Source of the DNA: Paenibacillus sp. Soil750
GTDB taxonomy: Bacteria > Bacillota > Bacilli > Paenibacillales > NBRC-103111
Direction of reading: 5' to 3'
DNA: 64,000 nucleotides
Assembly: GCF_001428045.1 (NCBI RefSeq)
Contig: NZ_LMSD01000042.1
Location: 211,891-275,890 of the forward strand
In this document: positions 51,580-59,584 of the stretch, piece by piece
Position numbering within the stretch: the first letter of the stretch is position 1
Layout: each line of letters begins with the position of its first letter
The notes under the pieces: generated by a model
What the model was told of the DNA's origin: nothing
What the model saw: the letters and a program-made list of their open reading frames with translations, nothing else
The model's database searches: none
Made by a program: the position numbers and the translations under genes

Positions 51580-53151
51580 CTAATTCGGCTTCTCGAACTC
51601 TTTCGGTGAACAACCGACAACACGCTTGAACGTTTTTGCAAATGTTTTGGCATCAGGAAAGCCAACGGCATCTGCTACTTCATATACTTTCATTTCGCCC
51701 GCACGCAGCCTCCGCTTCGCTTCTTCCATTCGAATTCGAGTCAGCGTTTCGCTCAGAGATTCTCCCATTTCCTTACTATATAAATCACTTAAATAGCTGC
51801 GGCTGAGCCTGACATGATCAGCCATGTCCGATGTGCTGATTGGCGAGGCAAAGTTCTCTTGCATATACGTGAGTACCTTTCGAATAAACGGATTATTGGA
51901 GCGATGCTTCTGATCGTTCCCAAGCGCCATTTGATGCTCGCTAAGCATGCTCATCGCTTGCATTAGAAACAGCTTTACCTGTTCAAAGCTGGCGCATGGA
52001 TGAAGTGCTTTGTTATGCACGAACAATTCTTCATAACGTTCAATCTCCGCATAGCCGCGTTCGCGCGCATAGCCAGCTGCTAACGCGAGCAGCTCTTGGA
52101 TAAAAGGCAGCACCCGCTCCTTCTCTGGGCGCTGCTCCCTCAGTCGCGCGCAGAGAACGTCCGCGTGATGCAGATACCCCTCGCTGTTATCGTGCACGAT
52201 ACAGCGCAGCAGGTCGCTGCGTATGTCATACGGCAGCGCTGCAGTTGGCTTGCTTACGGCCTCCGGCGCAAGCACAATTCGGCGATTCCGGCTCATGCCG
52301 TAGAATCGCTCGTGCAGCTGCTGCGCATGAAGCGCCGCAGCAGGCTGCACATCTTGGAGCCGGCGTAAGACGACGCCGGCTCCAATGAACCAGTCCGGCG
52401 CGGTTGCGAGCCGGACCTGCGCAGCGCACTCGAGCGCTGCGGCAGCGGCGAGGGCGCCGCCGTCTGTGGCTGCTGCTGCCACGGGCATGAGCAGCAGCAC
52501 GCTGTCCGCGGCCAGCGGCAGCGCCGCGAGGCAGCCGGTCCAGTGCCAGCCCTTGGTAGCGGCGCTGGCACCGGTGTGCAGCAGCAGGCTGACTAAGCTG
52601 CTAGCTGCTGCATCTGCCCTTGAGCTTCCTGCTGATACGCCAAATAGCTCAGCCTGCAGCTCCGCTTCGCCAACCCCCGACTGCAGATATGCCTGCAGTC
52701 GGGTAGAAATCTGCATCTGCAGGGTCGAGGCAAGCTCCAGCTCTCGCAGCCCCTGCTCCCTACGCTCATTTCGCTGTACTTCTAGATCGCGCTTAACGCC
52801 AACCAGGATGTCCATTAACGACTCGGGCTCCATCGTTGGTTTTAGAATATAGTCTTTGGCTCCCAGCTTCATCGCTTCTTTGACATAAGTGAAGTCATCC
52901 ATACAGCTCAGGACAACACTGCTGATCGGTCTTGAACATTCTTTGAGCTTTCGGATTAATGCCAAGCCATCCATTCGAGGCATAATGAGATCAGTTATAA
53001 CGATGTCGATATGTAAGGTATCAATAAGCTCGTATGCCTCTATGCCATCCTCAGCATCACCCGCATACGTAAAGCCGAAATGTTCCCAATCTACCAGCTC
53101 ACGCAAACCTTGCCGAATGATAGGTTCATCATCCACCACAAGCACATTCAT
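51580..53151 (-). CDS. Response regulator with AraC-type DNA-binding domain (YesN-like)
   Basis: 523 residues from ATG 53151, the only start with a ribosome site (GAGGAG, 10 bases). Receiver domain first: VLVVDDEPIIRQGL, phospho-Asp in DIVITDLIMPRMDG, and KDYILKP. A long, variable middle part (about 125-400, unusually Ala- and Leu-rich and G+C-rich in DNA) follows, then the AraC double helix-turn-helix (about 420-520; ISTSDMADHVRLSRSYLSDLYSKEMGESL and VYEVADAVGFPDAKTFAKTFKRVVGCSPKEF). Partner of the histidine kinase whose stop lies 7 bases upstream. Confidence 0.92.
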   Translation of the reverse strand: MNVLVVDDEPIIRQGLRELVDWEHFGFTYAGDAEDGIEAYELIDTLHIDIVITDLIMPRMDGLALIRKLKECSRPISSVVLSCMDDFTYVKEAMKLGAKDYILKPTMEPESLMDILVGVKRDLEVQRNERREQGLRELELASTLQMQISTRLQAYLQSGVGEAELQAELFGVSAGSSRADAAASSLVSLLLHTGASAATKGWHWTGCLAALPLAADSVLLLMPVAAAATDGGALAAAAALECAAQVRLATAPDWFIGAGVVLRRLQDVQPAAALHAQQLHERFYGMSRNRRIVLAPEAVSKPTAALPYDIRSDLLRCIVHDNSEGYLHHADVLCARLREQRPEKERVLPFIQELLALAAGYARERGYAEIERYEELFVHNKALHPCASFEQVKLFLMQAMSMLSEHQMALGNDQKHRSNNPFIRKVLTYMQENFASPISTSDMADHVRLSRSYLSDLYSKEMGESLSETLTRIRMEEAKRRLRAGEMKVYEVADAVGFPDAKTFAKTFKRVVGCSPKEFEKPN

Positions 53152-53158
53152 GTACGCT

Positions 53159-54913
53159 TCACTCCTCACCTTGATGAATGGGAAGAAACATGCGAACCGT
53201 GGTTCCTTCGCCGGGTTTACTGCTAATATGCATTTTGTACTCGGGTCCATAGATCAGTTTTATTTTCTCTCGAATATGCGAAATCCCCACACCACTCATT
53301 CGCTCCTTCAGCATAAGATCAGCCTGCGCACCTCCAGTGCCAGTTGCTGCCACCGCATTCCAAACGGAGCCGCCCTCTTCGACTTGCATGCCAACCCCAT
53401 TATCTTCAACTTGGCAAAATAATAGATCGCGATCCAACCATGTCCGAATCGTAATAACGCCCTCACGCTTGGTTGGCCCAATACCGTGAATAATCGCGTT
53501 CTCCACCAGCGGTTGTAATAGCATCCTGGGAACTAAACAACCTAATGTGATGTCATCTATTTGCATATCAATCTGAATGCGATCCCCGTAACGAAATCTT
53601 TGAATTTCCATGTAATCATGCGTTAAACCAATTTCATCACGTAAGGTGATAAAGTCCCCTTTTTTACCTAAGCTAGCTTGCAAAAGGCGAACTAACGCAC
53701 TAACCACCTCTGAGATCTGAGGTGTCTTATGGATTTTGGCCACCCATTTGATCGTATTCAATGTATTGTAGAGAAAGTGGGGGTTCAATTGATAATGGAG
53801 CGCTTCCATTTCAGCTTCTTTCTTCAGAGATTCCTCCCGTTTCACTTGCTTAATTAAATCTTCCAATCGATTCAACATCTGATTGTAGCTCTCGCCTACT
53901 TGCGTCCAGTCATCAGAACTTTTGAACGTCCAGTAGGCCCTCAGATCACCTCGCTCTGCACGATTCATTAATGCTTTCAGAACATAAAGCGGCTTAGTCA
54001 CAGCGTTGATAAAGAGGAGTAACCCACCTAGGCTGAGTGCGATTATGAAAGTGATGAGGGCGATGAGCCAAGTACGGAAGTTAGGAAATACATCTAGAAG
54101 ACCTTCTGGCCTAGGCGCCTCATAATACGATAGCCACGGAGTATTCCCGATAACCTCCATTTGTTTCACCGAATGAATCATTGTCCCATCCCTATACACG
54201 CTGCCAACTTGCGGACCTGCTCCTTGCAGCAAATCCCCGGTGTAAACACCTTCTCGATACAGCACCCGTTGATCTGGATCCATCAATACATAGGTATGTG
54301 TTGGACTCTTTACAGTGAACTCCTTCCAAACCTTGTTCATATTCATCCAAATTGTAAGTTTACCAAGTTCTTGGGTACTTGAACTGTCTGTAATTGACTC
54401 TGAATAGGTCATTAGATAGACGTTATACCGACTAGATTCTTCTCCTAATGACTCAAAACGTTTGTTCGTACGTTTCACTTGTGTAAGGAGTGCTCCATCT
54501 GTTTCCCCAGTATGCGCACATAACGTTCTATTGGTTGACTGAACGGTCAGACATACTTGCTCGATATATCGTGTATGCACCATTTGCTCGGATAGCAAGT
54601 TATTCACATAGGTACTCAGTTCTTTCGTAGCCTGTGAGGAAGAATCATTGAGTTTCGTATACGAGATAAGACCGTAATCCGCTGCATGTCGATGCGTCAT
54701 TTCAACTATATAACCTAATTCTTGCTGTAATCCCGTGATGACTTGATCATGTTGTACATCCACGGCATGCAGGACCGTTTTGTTCATGTAAGAGGAGAAC
54801 TGCTGATAGCCCACATACAGCACAAGTCCTACTGGCAGGGAAATCGCCAGAAATACATAGAGTAACACACGAAGTTGGAATCGATTCGTGAGGTGAGAGA
54901 ACAACGATGGCAT
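53159..54913 (-). CDS. Membrane histidine kinase, YesM-like
   Basis: 584 residues. Helix near the N-terminus (about 15-37), an extracytoplasmic sensor domain (about 38-280), a second helix (about 285-308), HAMP linker, then His_kinase: HYQLNPHFLYNTLNTIKWVA with the phospho-acceptor His, and HATPase_c with VENAIIHGIG, VEDNGVGM, GVGISHIREKI and GEGTTVRMFLP. Kinase of the YesMN class, in which the pair usually controls a nearby carbohydrate ABC transporter. None is present in the window, so the target is unclear. Confidence 0.92.
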   Translation of the reverse strand: MPSLFSHLTNRFQLRVLLYVFLAISLPVGLVLYVGYQQFSSYMNKTVLHAVDVQHDQVITGLQQELGYIVEMTHRHAADYGLISYTKLNDSSSQATKELSTYVNNLLSEQMVHTRYIEQVCLTVQSTNRTLCAHTGETDGALLTQVKRTNKRFESLGEESSRYNVYLMTYSESITDSSSTQELGKLTIWMNMNKVWKEFTVKSPTHTYVLMDPDQRVLYREGVYTGDLLQGAGPQVGSVYRDGTMIHSVKQMEVIGNTPWLSYYEAPRPEGLLDVFPNFRTWLIALITFIIALSLGGLLLFINAVTKPLYVLKALMNRAERGDLRAYWTFKSSDDWTQVGESYNQMLNRLEDLIKQVKREESLKKEAEMEALHYQLNPHFLYNTLNTIKWVAKIHKTPQISEVVSALVRLLQASLGKKGDFITLRDEIGLTHDYMEIQRFRYGDRIQIDMQIDDITLGCLVPRMLLQPLVENAIIHGIGPTKREGVITIRTWLDRDLLFCQVEDNGVGMQVEEGGSVWNAVAATGTGGAQADLMLKERMSGVGISHIREKIKLIYGPEYKMHISSKPGEGTTVRMFLPIHQGEE

Positions 54914-55165
54914 ACGTCACCTTTCATTTTCGACTGAATTGTTATCTGAATGAACTTATTTTCTATCATAGCATATTGGAAATTTTTGTAGCTTCATTTT
55001 TTGCTTGAAATGCTGTAATTGACTCTTCAGCATTAATAATAACGCTTTCAATTATACAGATATGAAATTTAGGTGCGCCGGCGTTGTTGGTAAACTTTGT
55101 AGGTTGGGAAAGGCTAGTGCTAGCTATTTGTGCTCTACGTACTCTACACGAGCTACACAGTTATA

Positions 55166-55195
55166 TTAACTGTAAAACATACAGCTATTTTCGAG
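55166..55195. repeat. Cluster B repeat copy 1
   Basis: TTAACTGTAAAACATACAGC followed by TATTTTCGAG. Nearly identical to the complement of 39856-39881. Confidence 0.75.
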
Positions 55196-55216
55196 TAATT
55201 TACTCGAAATCTCGAA

Positions 55217-55242
55217 TTAACTGGAAAACATGTAGTTAAAAC
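55217..55242. repeat. Cluster B repeat copy 2
   Basis: TTAACTGGAAAACATGTAGT then TAAAAC; same core AACTGGAAAACAT. Confidence 0.7.
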
Positions 55243-55274
55243 TGCCTCCTTTTTTCAAATCGAGTACAATGGTT

Positions 55275-55303
55275 AAAATTAACTGTATGTTCTCCATCTA
55301 TTC
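55275..55303. repeat. Cluster B repeat copy 3
   Basis: AAAATTAACTGTATGTTCTC then CATCTATTC; an inverted, more diverged copy of the same core. Confidence 0.6.
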
Positions 55304-55328
55304 TGCGTTTGATCGGAGATTCCAAGAA

Positions 55329-55355
55329 TTTTACTGTATAAAATCCATCTAATCG
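55329..55355. repeat. Cluster B repeat copy 4 (diverged)
   Basis: TTTTACTGTATAAAATCCAT then CTAATCG; shares the ACTGTAT and CCATCTA parts with copy 3 only. Confidence 0.4.
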
Positions 55356-55442
55356 CTTGAGCACACGGTCCCGCACACGTTTCCGACATGTTTCCACTCA
55401 GGATCCCTCTCCAGCCCCAATTCTATTTGCGACCAACTTACG

Positions 55443-55470
55443 AAAAAAAAGCCCGCGCTAAGCGCGAGCC
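55443..55470 (-). terminator. Terminator of the amino-acid ABC importer operon
   Basis: GCcCGCGCT/AGCGCGaGC stem followed on the minus strand by eight T. Confidence 0.85.
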
Positions 55471-55485
55471 TCCTCATATATATCA

Positions 55486-56217
55486 CTATAGCACTTTGGA
55501 CAAAAACGATTTCGTACGTTCCTGAGTCGGTGCCTCAAAAATTTGTTTCGGACTGCCTTCCTCCACAATAACACCTTGCTCCATGAACATGACGCGATCG
55601 CCTACTTCACGCGCGAAGCCCATTTCATGCGTCACGACGACCATTGTCATACCTTCTTTGGCCAACTGTTTCATAACGTTGAGTACTTCACCAACCATTT
55701 CGGGATCCAGTGCTGAAGTCGGTTCATCGAACAACATGATCTTCGGCTCCATCGCAAGTGCACGTGCAATCGCAACACGCTGCGCCTGACCACCGGATAA
55801 AGAATCTGGAAGTGCGTTCGCTTTGTCTGCGAGTCCGACTTTGGCCAAAAGCTCCAAAGCATTCTTCCGTGCTTTATCCTCCGGCCATTTCCGTACCTGG
55901 ATCGGCGCAAGCATAATATTATCAATAACCTTCATATGCGGAAATAAATGGAACCGCTGAAAAACCATACCTAACTCCATACGTATCTCGTTAATTTTGT
56001 TCGCAGGGTCCATGAGATTGCGGCCATCAATCGTAATCGTTCCACCATTGGGCTGCTCCAGCAGGTTCAAGCAACGTAAGAACGTAGATTTCCCTGATCC
56101 GGAGGGGCCAATTACAACCAGTACCTCTTGGTGTCGAATTTCCGTACTAATGTCACGAAGAACAACGTTATCTCCGAACGCTTTTTTCAAGTTCTTTACT
56201 TCGATTAAAGCTGTCAT
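55486..56217 (-). CDS. Polar amino-acid ABC importer, ATPase
   Basis: 243 residues from ATG 56217 (AAAGGAGAG 6 bases upstream). Walker A GPSGSGKST, Q-loop VFQRFHLFPHMKVIDN (polar amino-acid family), signature LSGGQAQRVAIARALA, Walker B IMLFDEPTSALDPE, VTHEMGFAREVGDRVMFM. Family GlnQ/HisP. Last gene of the importer operon, starting 1 base after the permease stop. Confidence 0.94.
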   Translation of the reverse strand: MTALIEVKNLKKAFGDNVVLRDISTEIRHQEVLVVIGPSGSGKSTFLRCLNLLEQPNGGTITIDGRNLMDPANKINEIRMELGMVFQRFHLFPHMKVIDNIMLAPIQVRKWPEDKARKNALELLAKVGLADKANALPDSLSGGQAQRVAIARALAMEPKIMLFDEPTSALDPEMVGEVLNVMKQLAKEGMTMVVVTHEMGFAREVGDRVMFMEQGVIVEEGSPKQIFEAPTQERTKSFLSKVL

Positions 56218-56218
56218 A

Positions 56219-56884
56219 TTATACTCTCCTTTCGATATAGCCAAGAAGCTTGCTAAGAGAGTAAGTAAGGATGAAATAAATAAGTGCAGCTGTCAGATAC
56301 GGCTCCCACACTTTGAAATATTGGCTGCGCATCGCGTTCGACCAATACATCAACTCAGGCGCCGCAATAATGGCGAACAACGAGGAATCCTTGATGAGTA
56401 CGATAAATTCATTCCCGAAAGGTGGAATCATCCTTTTGATTGCTTGGGGTAAAATAACCGATTTCATCGTTTGGAAATGCGTCATGCCCAGAGAATGCGC
56501 GGCTTCTGTCTGGCCTTTATCAATCGATTGAATGCCTGCACGGAAAATCTCAGCCATATAACCCGCTGAATTCAAAGATAGGGCAACAATCGATGCAATG
56601 ATCGGGTTCGTTGACCCTAAAAACAAAGGAACAACCCCAAAGTGAACAAGCAATATTTGAACCAGCAACGGTGTGCCGCGGAAAAAGTTAACATATATAC
56701 TTGTCGGCCATCTCAAATAGCCGCGGTGTGACATTTTACCTAAACCAACTGCCAGACCCAATACAGACCCGAAACAGATGGAGAGAATGGAAATACCAAT
56801 CGTCCATAGCGTACCTTTCAGCAGCAAGGGGACATAATCAAGAATAATATCAAACCGAAAATCCATTCCACACTTCCTTTCCAT
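56219..56884 (-). CDS. Polar amino-acid ABC importer, permease
   Basis: 221 residues with the HisM/GlnP fold: five or so helices, NFFRGTPLLVQILLVHFG near residue 67 and the EAA loop AEIFRAGIQSIDKGQTEAAHSLGMTHFQTMKSVILPQA near 115-155. Follows the binding-protein gene by 65 bases that hold a strong hairpin. One permease gene suggests a homodimer. Confidence 0.93.
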   Translation of the reverse strand: MERKCGMDFRFDIILDYVPLLLKGTLWTIGISILSICFGSVLGLAVGLGKMSHRGYLRWPTSIYVNFFRGTPLLVQILLVHFGVVPLFLGSTNPIIASIVALSLNSAGYMAEIFRAGIQSIDKGQTEAAHSLGMTHFQTMKSVILPQAIKRMIPPFGNEFIVLIKDSSLFAIIAAPELMYWSNAMRSQYFKVWEPYLTAALIYFILTYSLSKLLGYIERRV

Positions 56885-56908
56885 TAATTATTCTGCTACT
56901 CACAGAAC

Positions 56909-56943
56909 AAAAGCATGCGTAAGGTTAAGTCACGCATGCTTTT
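56909..56943 (-). terminator. Partial terminator/stabilising hairpin between binding protein and permease genes
   Basis: AAAAGCATGCGT and ACGCATGCTTTT, 12 bp perfect with an 11-base loop. On the minus strand it ends in a short T-run. Its place after the binding-protein gene fits the common excess of binding protein over permease. Confidence 0.6.
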
Positions 56944-56949
56944 GAACTT

Positions 56950-57741
56950 TTATTTTTGATCGAGCAATTTTTTCGTATCTGGCTCTTGACCAAACCATTT
57001 TTTGTACACTGTTGCATATTTGCCGTTCTCAATTACTTTTTTGATCGCAGGATCCAGCTTCGCTTTCAGGTCGCTGCCTTTAGGAAGCAAGATACCGTAG
57101 TACTCGGATTCGAAGTTTTTCGCGTCAGCGATCGAAACGAATTTTTTGTTTGGATTATTTTTAACATACTCACGAATAATAGCAATATCCGCAACAACCG
57201 CGTCTACACCGTTACTTTCAAGTTCCATCAAAGCAAGCGTGTTATTATCCATACGTTTTAGGGATTTGTTATCGCCACCCATGATTTTCGTCATAAGCGT
57301 ATCAGCCGTAGTAGAGATTTGAACCGCTACTTTCTTATCTTTCAAATCAAGTGCACTTTTAATCGGGCTGCCTTCTTTAACAAGAATCATGTTTGTTGAC
57401 TCGAAATAAGGAGCAGTATAATCATACGTTTGTTTACGCTCATCCGTTATCGATACGCTGGAAATACCGGCTTGATACTCTTTACCTTGTTGAACACTCG
57501 TCAACATTGTGTCCCAGCCCGTGTTAGTCACGCTATAAGCTAGACCTGCTTCTTTCATCACTTCAGCAAGGAAGTCAATATCGAAACCTGCCACCTTGTC
57601 TTTATCCATATATTCCATCGGTGCATAGGCTGCATCTGTTGCAAATTTAACTTTCGTGCCACCACTATCTTTCGAGCCACAACCTGCCATTGTTAAAACT
57701 AGAGCTGCTGCTACCACAGAAATCATTAATTTTTTCATCAT
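56950..57741 (-). CDS. Polar amino-acid ABC importer, binding lipoprotein
   Basis: 263 residues. Signal sequence with LTMAGCGSK lipobox. Family 3 solute-binding protein: VKFATDAAYAPMEYMDKDKVAGFDIDFLAEVM, DTMLTSVQQGKEYQAGISSVSITDERKQTYDYTAPY, VAVQISTTADTL and AVVADIAIIREYV, matching amino-acid binders (arginine, glutamine, histidine, cystine). The ligand cannot be fixed by eye. First gene of the operon, GGGGG ribosome site. Confidence 0.93.
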   Translation of the reverse strand: MMKKLMISVVAAALVLTMAGCGSKDSGGTKVKFATDAAYAPMEYMDKDKVAGFDIDFLAEVMKEAGLAYSVTNTGWDTMLTSVQQGKEYQAGISSVSITDERKQTYDYTAPYFESTNMILVKEGSPIKSALDLKDKKVAVQISTTADTLMTKIMGGDNKSLKRMDNNTLALMELESNGVDAVVADIAIIREYVKNNPNKKFVSIADAKNFESEYYGILLPKGSDLKAKLDPAIKKVIENGKYATVYKKWFGQEPDTKKLLDQK

Positions 57742-57910
57742 TTTTCCCCCGTTCTATGTAATGGACGAATCATATATTAACACTTGGTCAATAAAATAAC
57801 AACACTTTTATGTGTAAAAAAAGCAAGGAAATTGCAGGAAGTATGAATTTTTATGCATTTTCAGTTTCATGCACAGACAGCACACGACGCTTTGTCATCT
57901 TGCATGATGC

Positions 57911-57941
57911 AAAAAACGCTTAGGTCTTAGAGACCCAAGCG
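57911..57941 (-). terminator. Terminator of the yunC-like gene
   Basis: CGCTTaGGTCT and AGACCcAAGCG around a 3-base loop, T-run on the minus strand. Confidence 0.8.
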
Positions 57942-57964
57942 CTCGAGCTTGCCGTTAAATTGTT

Positions 57965-58267
57965 TTACATCATTTTAAGTATCGCTTCTCGTCCAGTCAT
58001 CCCAGCTACAATACCTAGGTCTTCCGCCGTATAGGTTACTGATTCAAGCGGTGCTTCCAACAGCTCCTCGATCGTTCGAACCCCGGTGGCTCGCGCCGCT
58101 ACAATATTCCTGTCACTTAATCGCTCGTTTAGCAGCGCCACGTCGAGGGCACCACACATAATATAACCTTTATCCGTTGTCACCACTAGCAAGGTCGTTT
58201 TCGGCAATTTAACCTCTATCGCGATTGCTGTATGTCCTTCAAGAAGAATGGGTTCTACGCGCATCAT
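57965..58267 (-). CDS. yunC: YunC family protein (DUF1805)
   Basis: 100 residues. The DUF1805 family pattern: VEPILLEGHTAIAIEVKLPKTTLLVVTTDKGYIMCGALDVALLN and ARATGVRTIEELLEAPLESV. Small alpha/beta protein of unknown activity; in Bacillus subtilis yunC lies beside yunD, but here the two are 36 kb apart. ATG 58267 has GAGGAG 11 bases upstream, better than GTG 58276, which is 2 bases from it. Confidence 0.85.
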   Translation of the reverse strand: MMRVEPILLEGHTAIAIEVKLPKTTLLVVTTDKGYIMCGALDVALLNERLSDRNIVAARATGVRTIEELLEAPLESVTYTAEDLGIVAGMTGREAILKMM

Positions 58268-58404
58268 GCTCTGCACAGCTCCTCTTCGCAGTCTTACGGT
58301 AGTATATGCGCCTGCGGCTAGTACGGTGTGAGGTCACTGTAAAGATTCTGTGTGTTTTTCCATTTTATTGCGAATTCGTGAAATAAGGCTAATTCATAAC
58401 CATT

Positions 58405-58677
58405 TCATAACCTCATTAGAGCTCTCCGCTCGGCTTGAGGTCTACATACTGGACAAACGCCTACAACTCTCCCTTGTTCGTCTGAATAGAAACTCAGCTT
58501 CTTATCCTTTTTACGACAAAACGAACACATTTGTTTATTCACTTTGGATACTCGCTTCCCGTGAAGTGACATCTGTATAATTTTCGTCGTCTCAACCTTA
58601 TCTCTAATTTTAAAAGTTAGTCTATAAATCAAAAGAAGCACACTCAATAGGACAATAACAAGTACGATCCATTTCAT
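58405..58677 (-). CDS. Small membrane protein with a four-cysteine zinc-ribbon-like segment
   Basis: 90 residues from ATG 58677 (AAGGAAGG 7 bases upstream). One N-terminal helix (MKWIVLVIVLLSVLLLIYRL), then a basic region, then CSFC, 19 residues, CPVC, which resembles a zinc ribbon. Cytoplasmic domain by the positive-inside rule. No family named. Followed at 58713 upstream by a coiled-coil protein gene on the same strand. Confidence 0.65.
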   Translation of the reverse strand: MKWIVLVIVLLSVLLLIYRLTFKIRDKVETTKIIQMSLHGKRVSKVNKQMCSFCRKKDKKLSFYSDEQGRVVGVCPVCRPQAERRALMRL

Positions 58678-58712
58678 AGCGCAACCTTCCTTCATGCGGT
58701 ATTCTTACAGAT

Positions 58713-58898
58713 TTACTGGAGATGGAAATGGGATGTTGCTTTAATCATGCGAATTTTTTCTTTCTGTTCTTTAATAACGTCTTCATACACTTTTAATTGC
58801 TTTACAAATAAAGCATATTCCTCTTCGGCTTCTTTGAGAATGGCTTCTGCCTCTATCAATTTTAATCTCAGGTCTTCTCTTGCTGTATAATCATCCAA
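58713..58898 (-). CDS. Short coiled-coil protein
   Basis: 61 residues from TTG 58898, with GGGAGG 7 bases upstream. Almost the whole chain is a heptad-like charged helix (LRLKLIEAEAILKEAEEEYA, KVYEDVIKEQKEKIRMIK). No membrane part. It precedes the zinc-ribbon membrane protein gene by 35 bases, so they may form a unit. Confidence 0.55.
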   Translation of the reverse strand: MDDYTAREDLRLKLIEAEAILKEAEEEYALFVKQLKVYEDVIKEQKEKIRMIKATSHFHLQ

Positions 58899-59050
58899 GG
58901 TGGTACCTCCCATATCGATTTATTTTCTCTACTCACATTTGCTCCAAATTACTAAGGGAAAGAGCCATTTATGAAAACGAGGCTACATTTGCTAATGATA
59001 TCATGATATAGTTAAGATGAGTGCGATTTCAGTGCAGTTAGGAGGCTATG

Positions 59051-59542
59051 ATGAACCAACGGGATTCAAACACAAGTCCGAAGCAAGGACATTTATTCAC
59101 CGTAGAGATTTTAATTGAAGATCAAACCAATGGCCTAGCAATGGAAAAGCTCCTTCATTTGTTAAATGTAGACGCGATCAAAGATTATCAAATCCTTAAA
59201 GGTATCCAGCTCGGTCAACTTATTGAATTGAATACGAAACAAGGAAGTCCAGCTTCCTTACATACAAATAAAAAAACTGTCGTTCCTACGCCAACCACAA
59301 CTGGCAGAACGAACCCAACTGAAGCCGCGAAGCACATTGTTGAGCAGTTAGAGAGTTTCAAAACGAACAATACCTTGATTCGTTTGACGGTGGTCAAAGC
59401 GCAGGGAATTAAATTAAACCTCCCTTGTCGAATCCTCAATTTTGACGCGAGCAGCCAGAATGTAACTGTCTATCATGTTGATGAGAAGAAGGTATATCTG
59501 TTCAAGTTAAATGAAATTGATGACTACGTGGCAACAAATTGA
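59051..59542 (+). CDS. Hypothetical cytoplasmic protein
   Basis: 163 residues from the second ATG of ATGATG (AGGAGG 5 bases upstream). The N-terminal 65 residues alternate strands and helices (LFTVEILIEDQTNG, KDYQILKGIQLG), a Thr/Pro linker follows, then a C-terminal half with strand-rich pattern (IRLTVVKAQGIKLNLPCRILNFD, NVTVYHVDEKKVYLFKLNEID), suggestive of a small beta barrel. No family recognised. Own terminator; codon use and ribosome site support it as a true gene. Confidence 0.7.
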   Translation: MNQRDSNTSPKQGHLFTVEILIEDQTNGLAMEKLLHLLNVDAIKDYQILKGIQLGQLIELNTKQGSPASLHTNKKTVVPTPTTTGRTNPTEAAKHIVEQLESFKTNNTLIRLTVVKAQGIKLNLPCRILNFDASSQNVTVYHVDEKKVYLFKLNEIDDYVATN

Positions 59543-59544
59543 AT

Positions 59545-59584
59545 AAAAGGTACCCTTGCAATCGATCTGCAAGGGTACCTTTTT
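59545..59584. terminator. Bidirectional terminator between the hypothetical gene and the GGDEF-EAL gene
   Basis: AAAAGGTACCCTTGCA and its exact complement (16 bp) around an 8-base loop; A- and T-runs at the ends, between converging genes. Confidence 0.9.

Larger units (their letters stand above)
54914..55485. other. Long intergenic region with cluster B of the hairpin repeat
   Basis: About 570 bases upstream of the kinase gene. No gene seen. Repeat copies lie at 55166-55195, 55217-55242, 55275-55303 and 55329-55355; a terminator ends the region. Confidence 0.75.
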
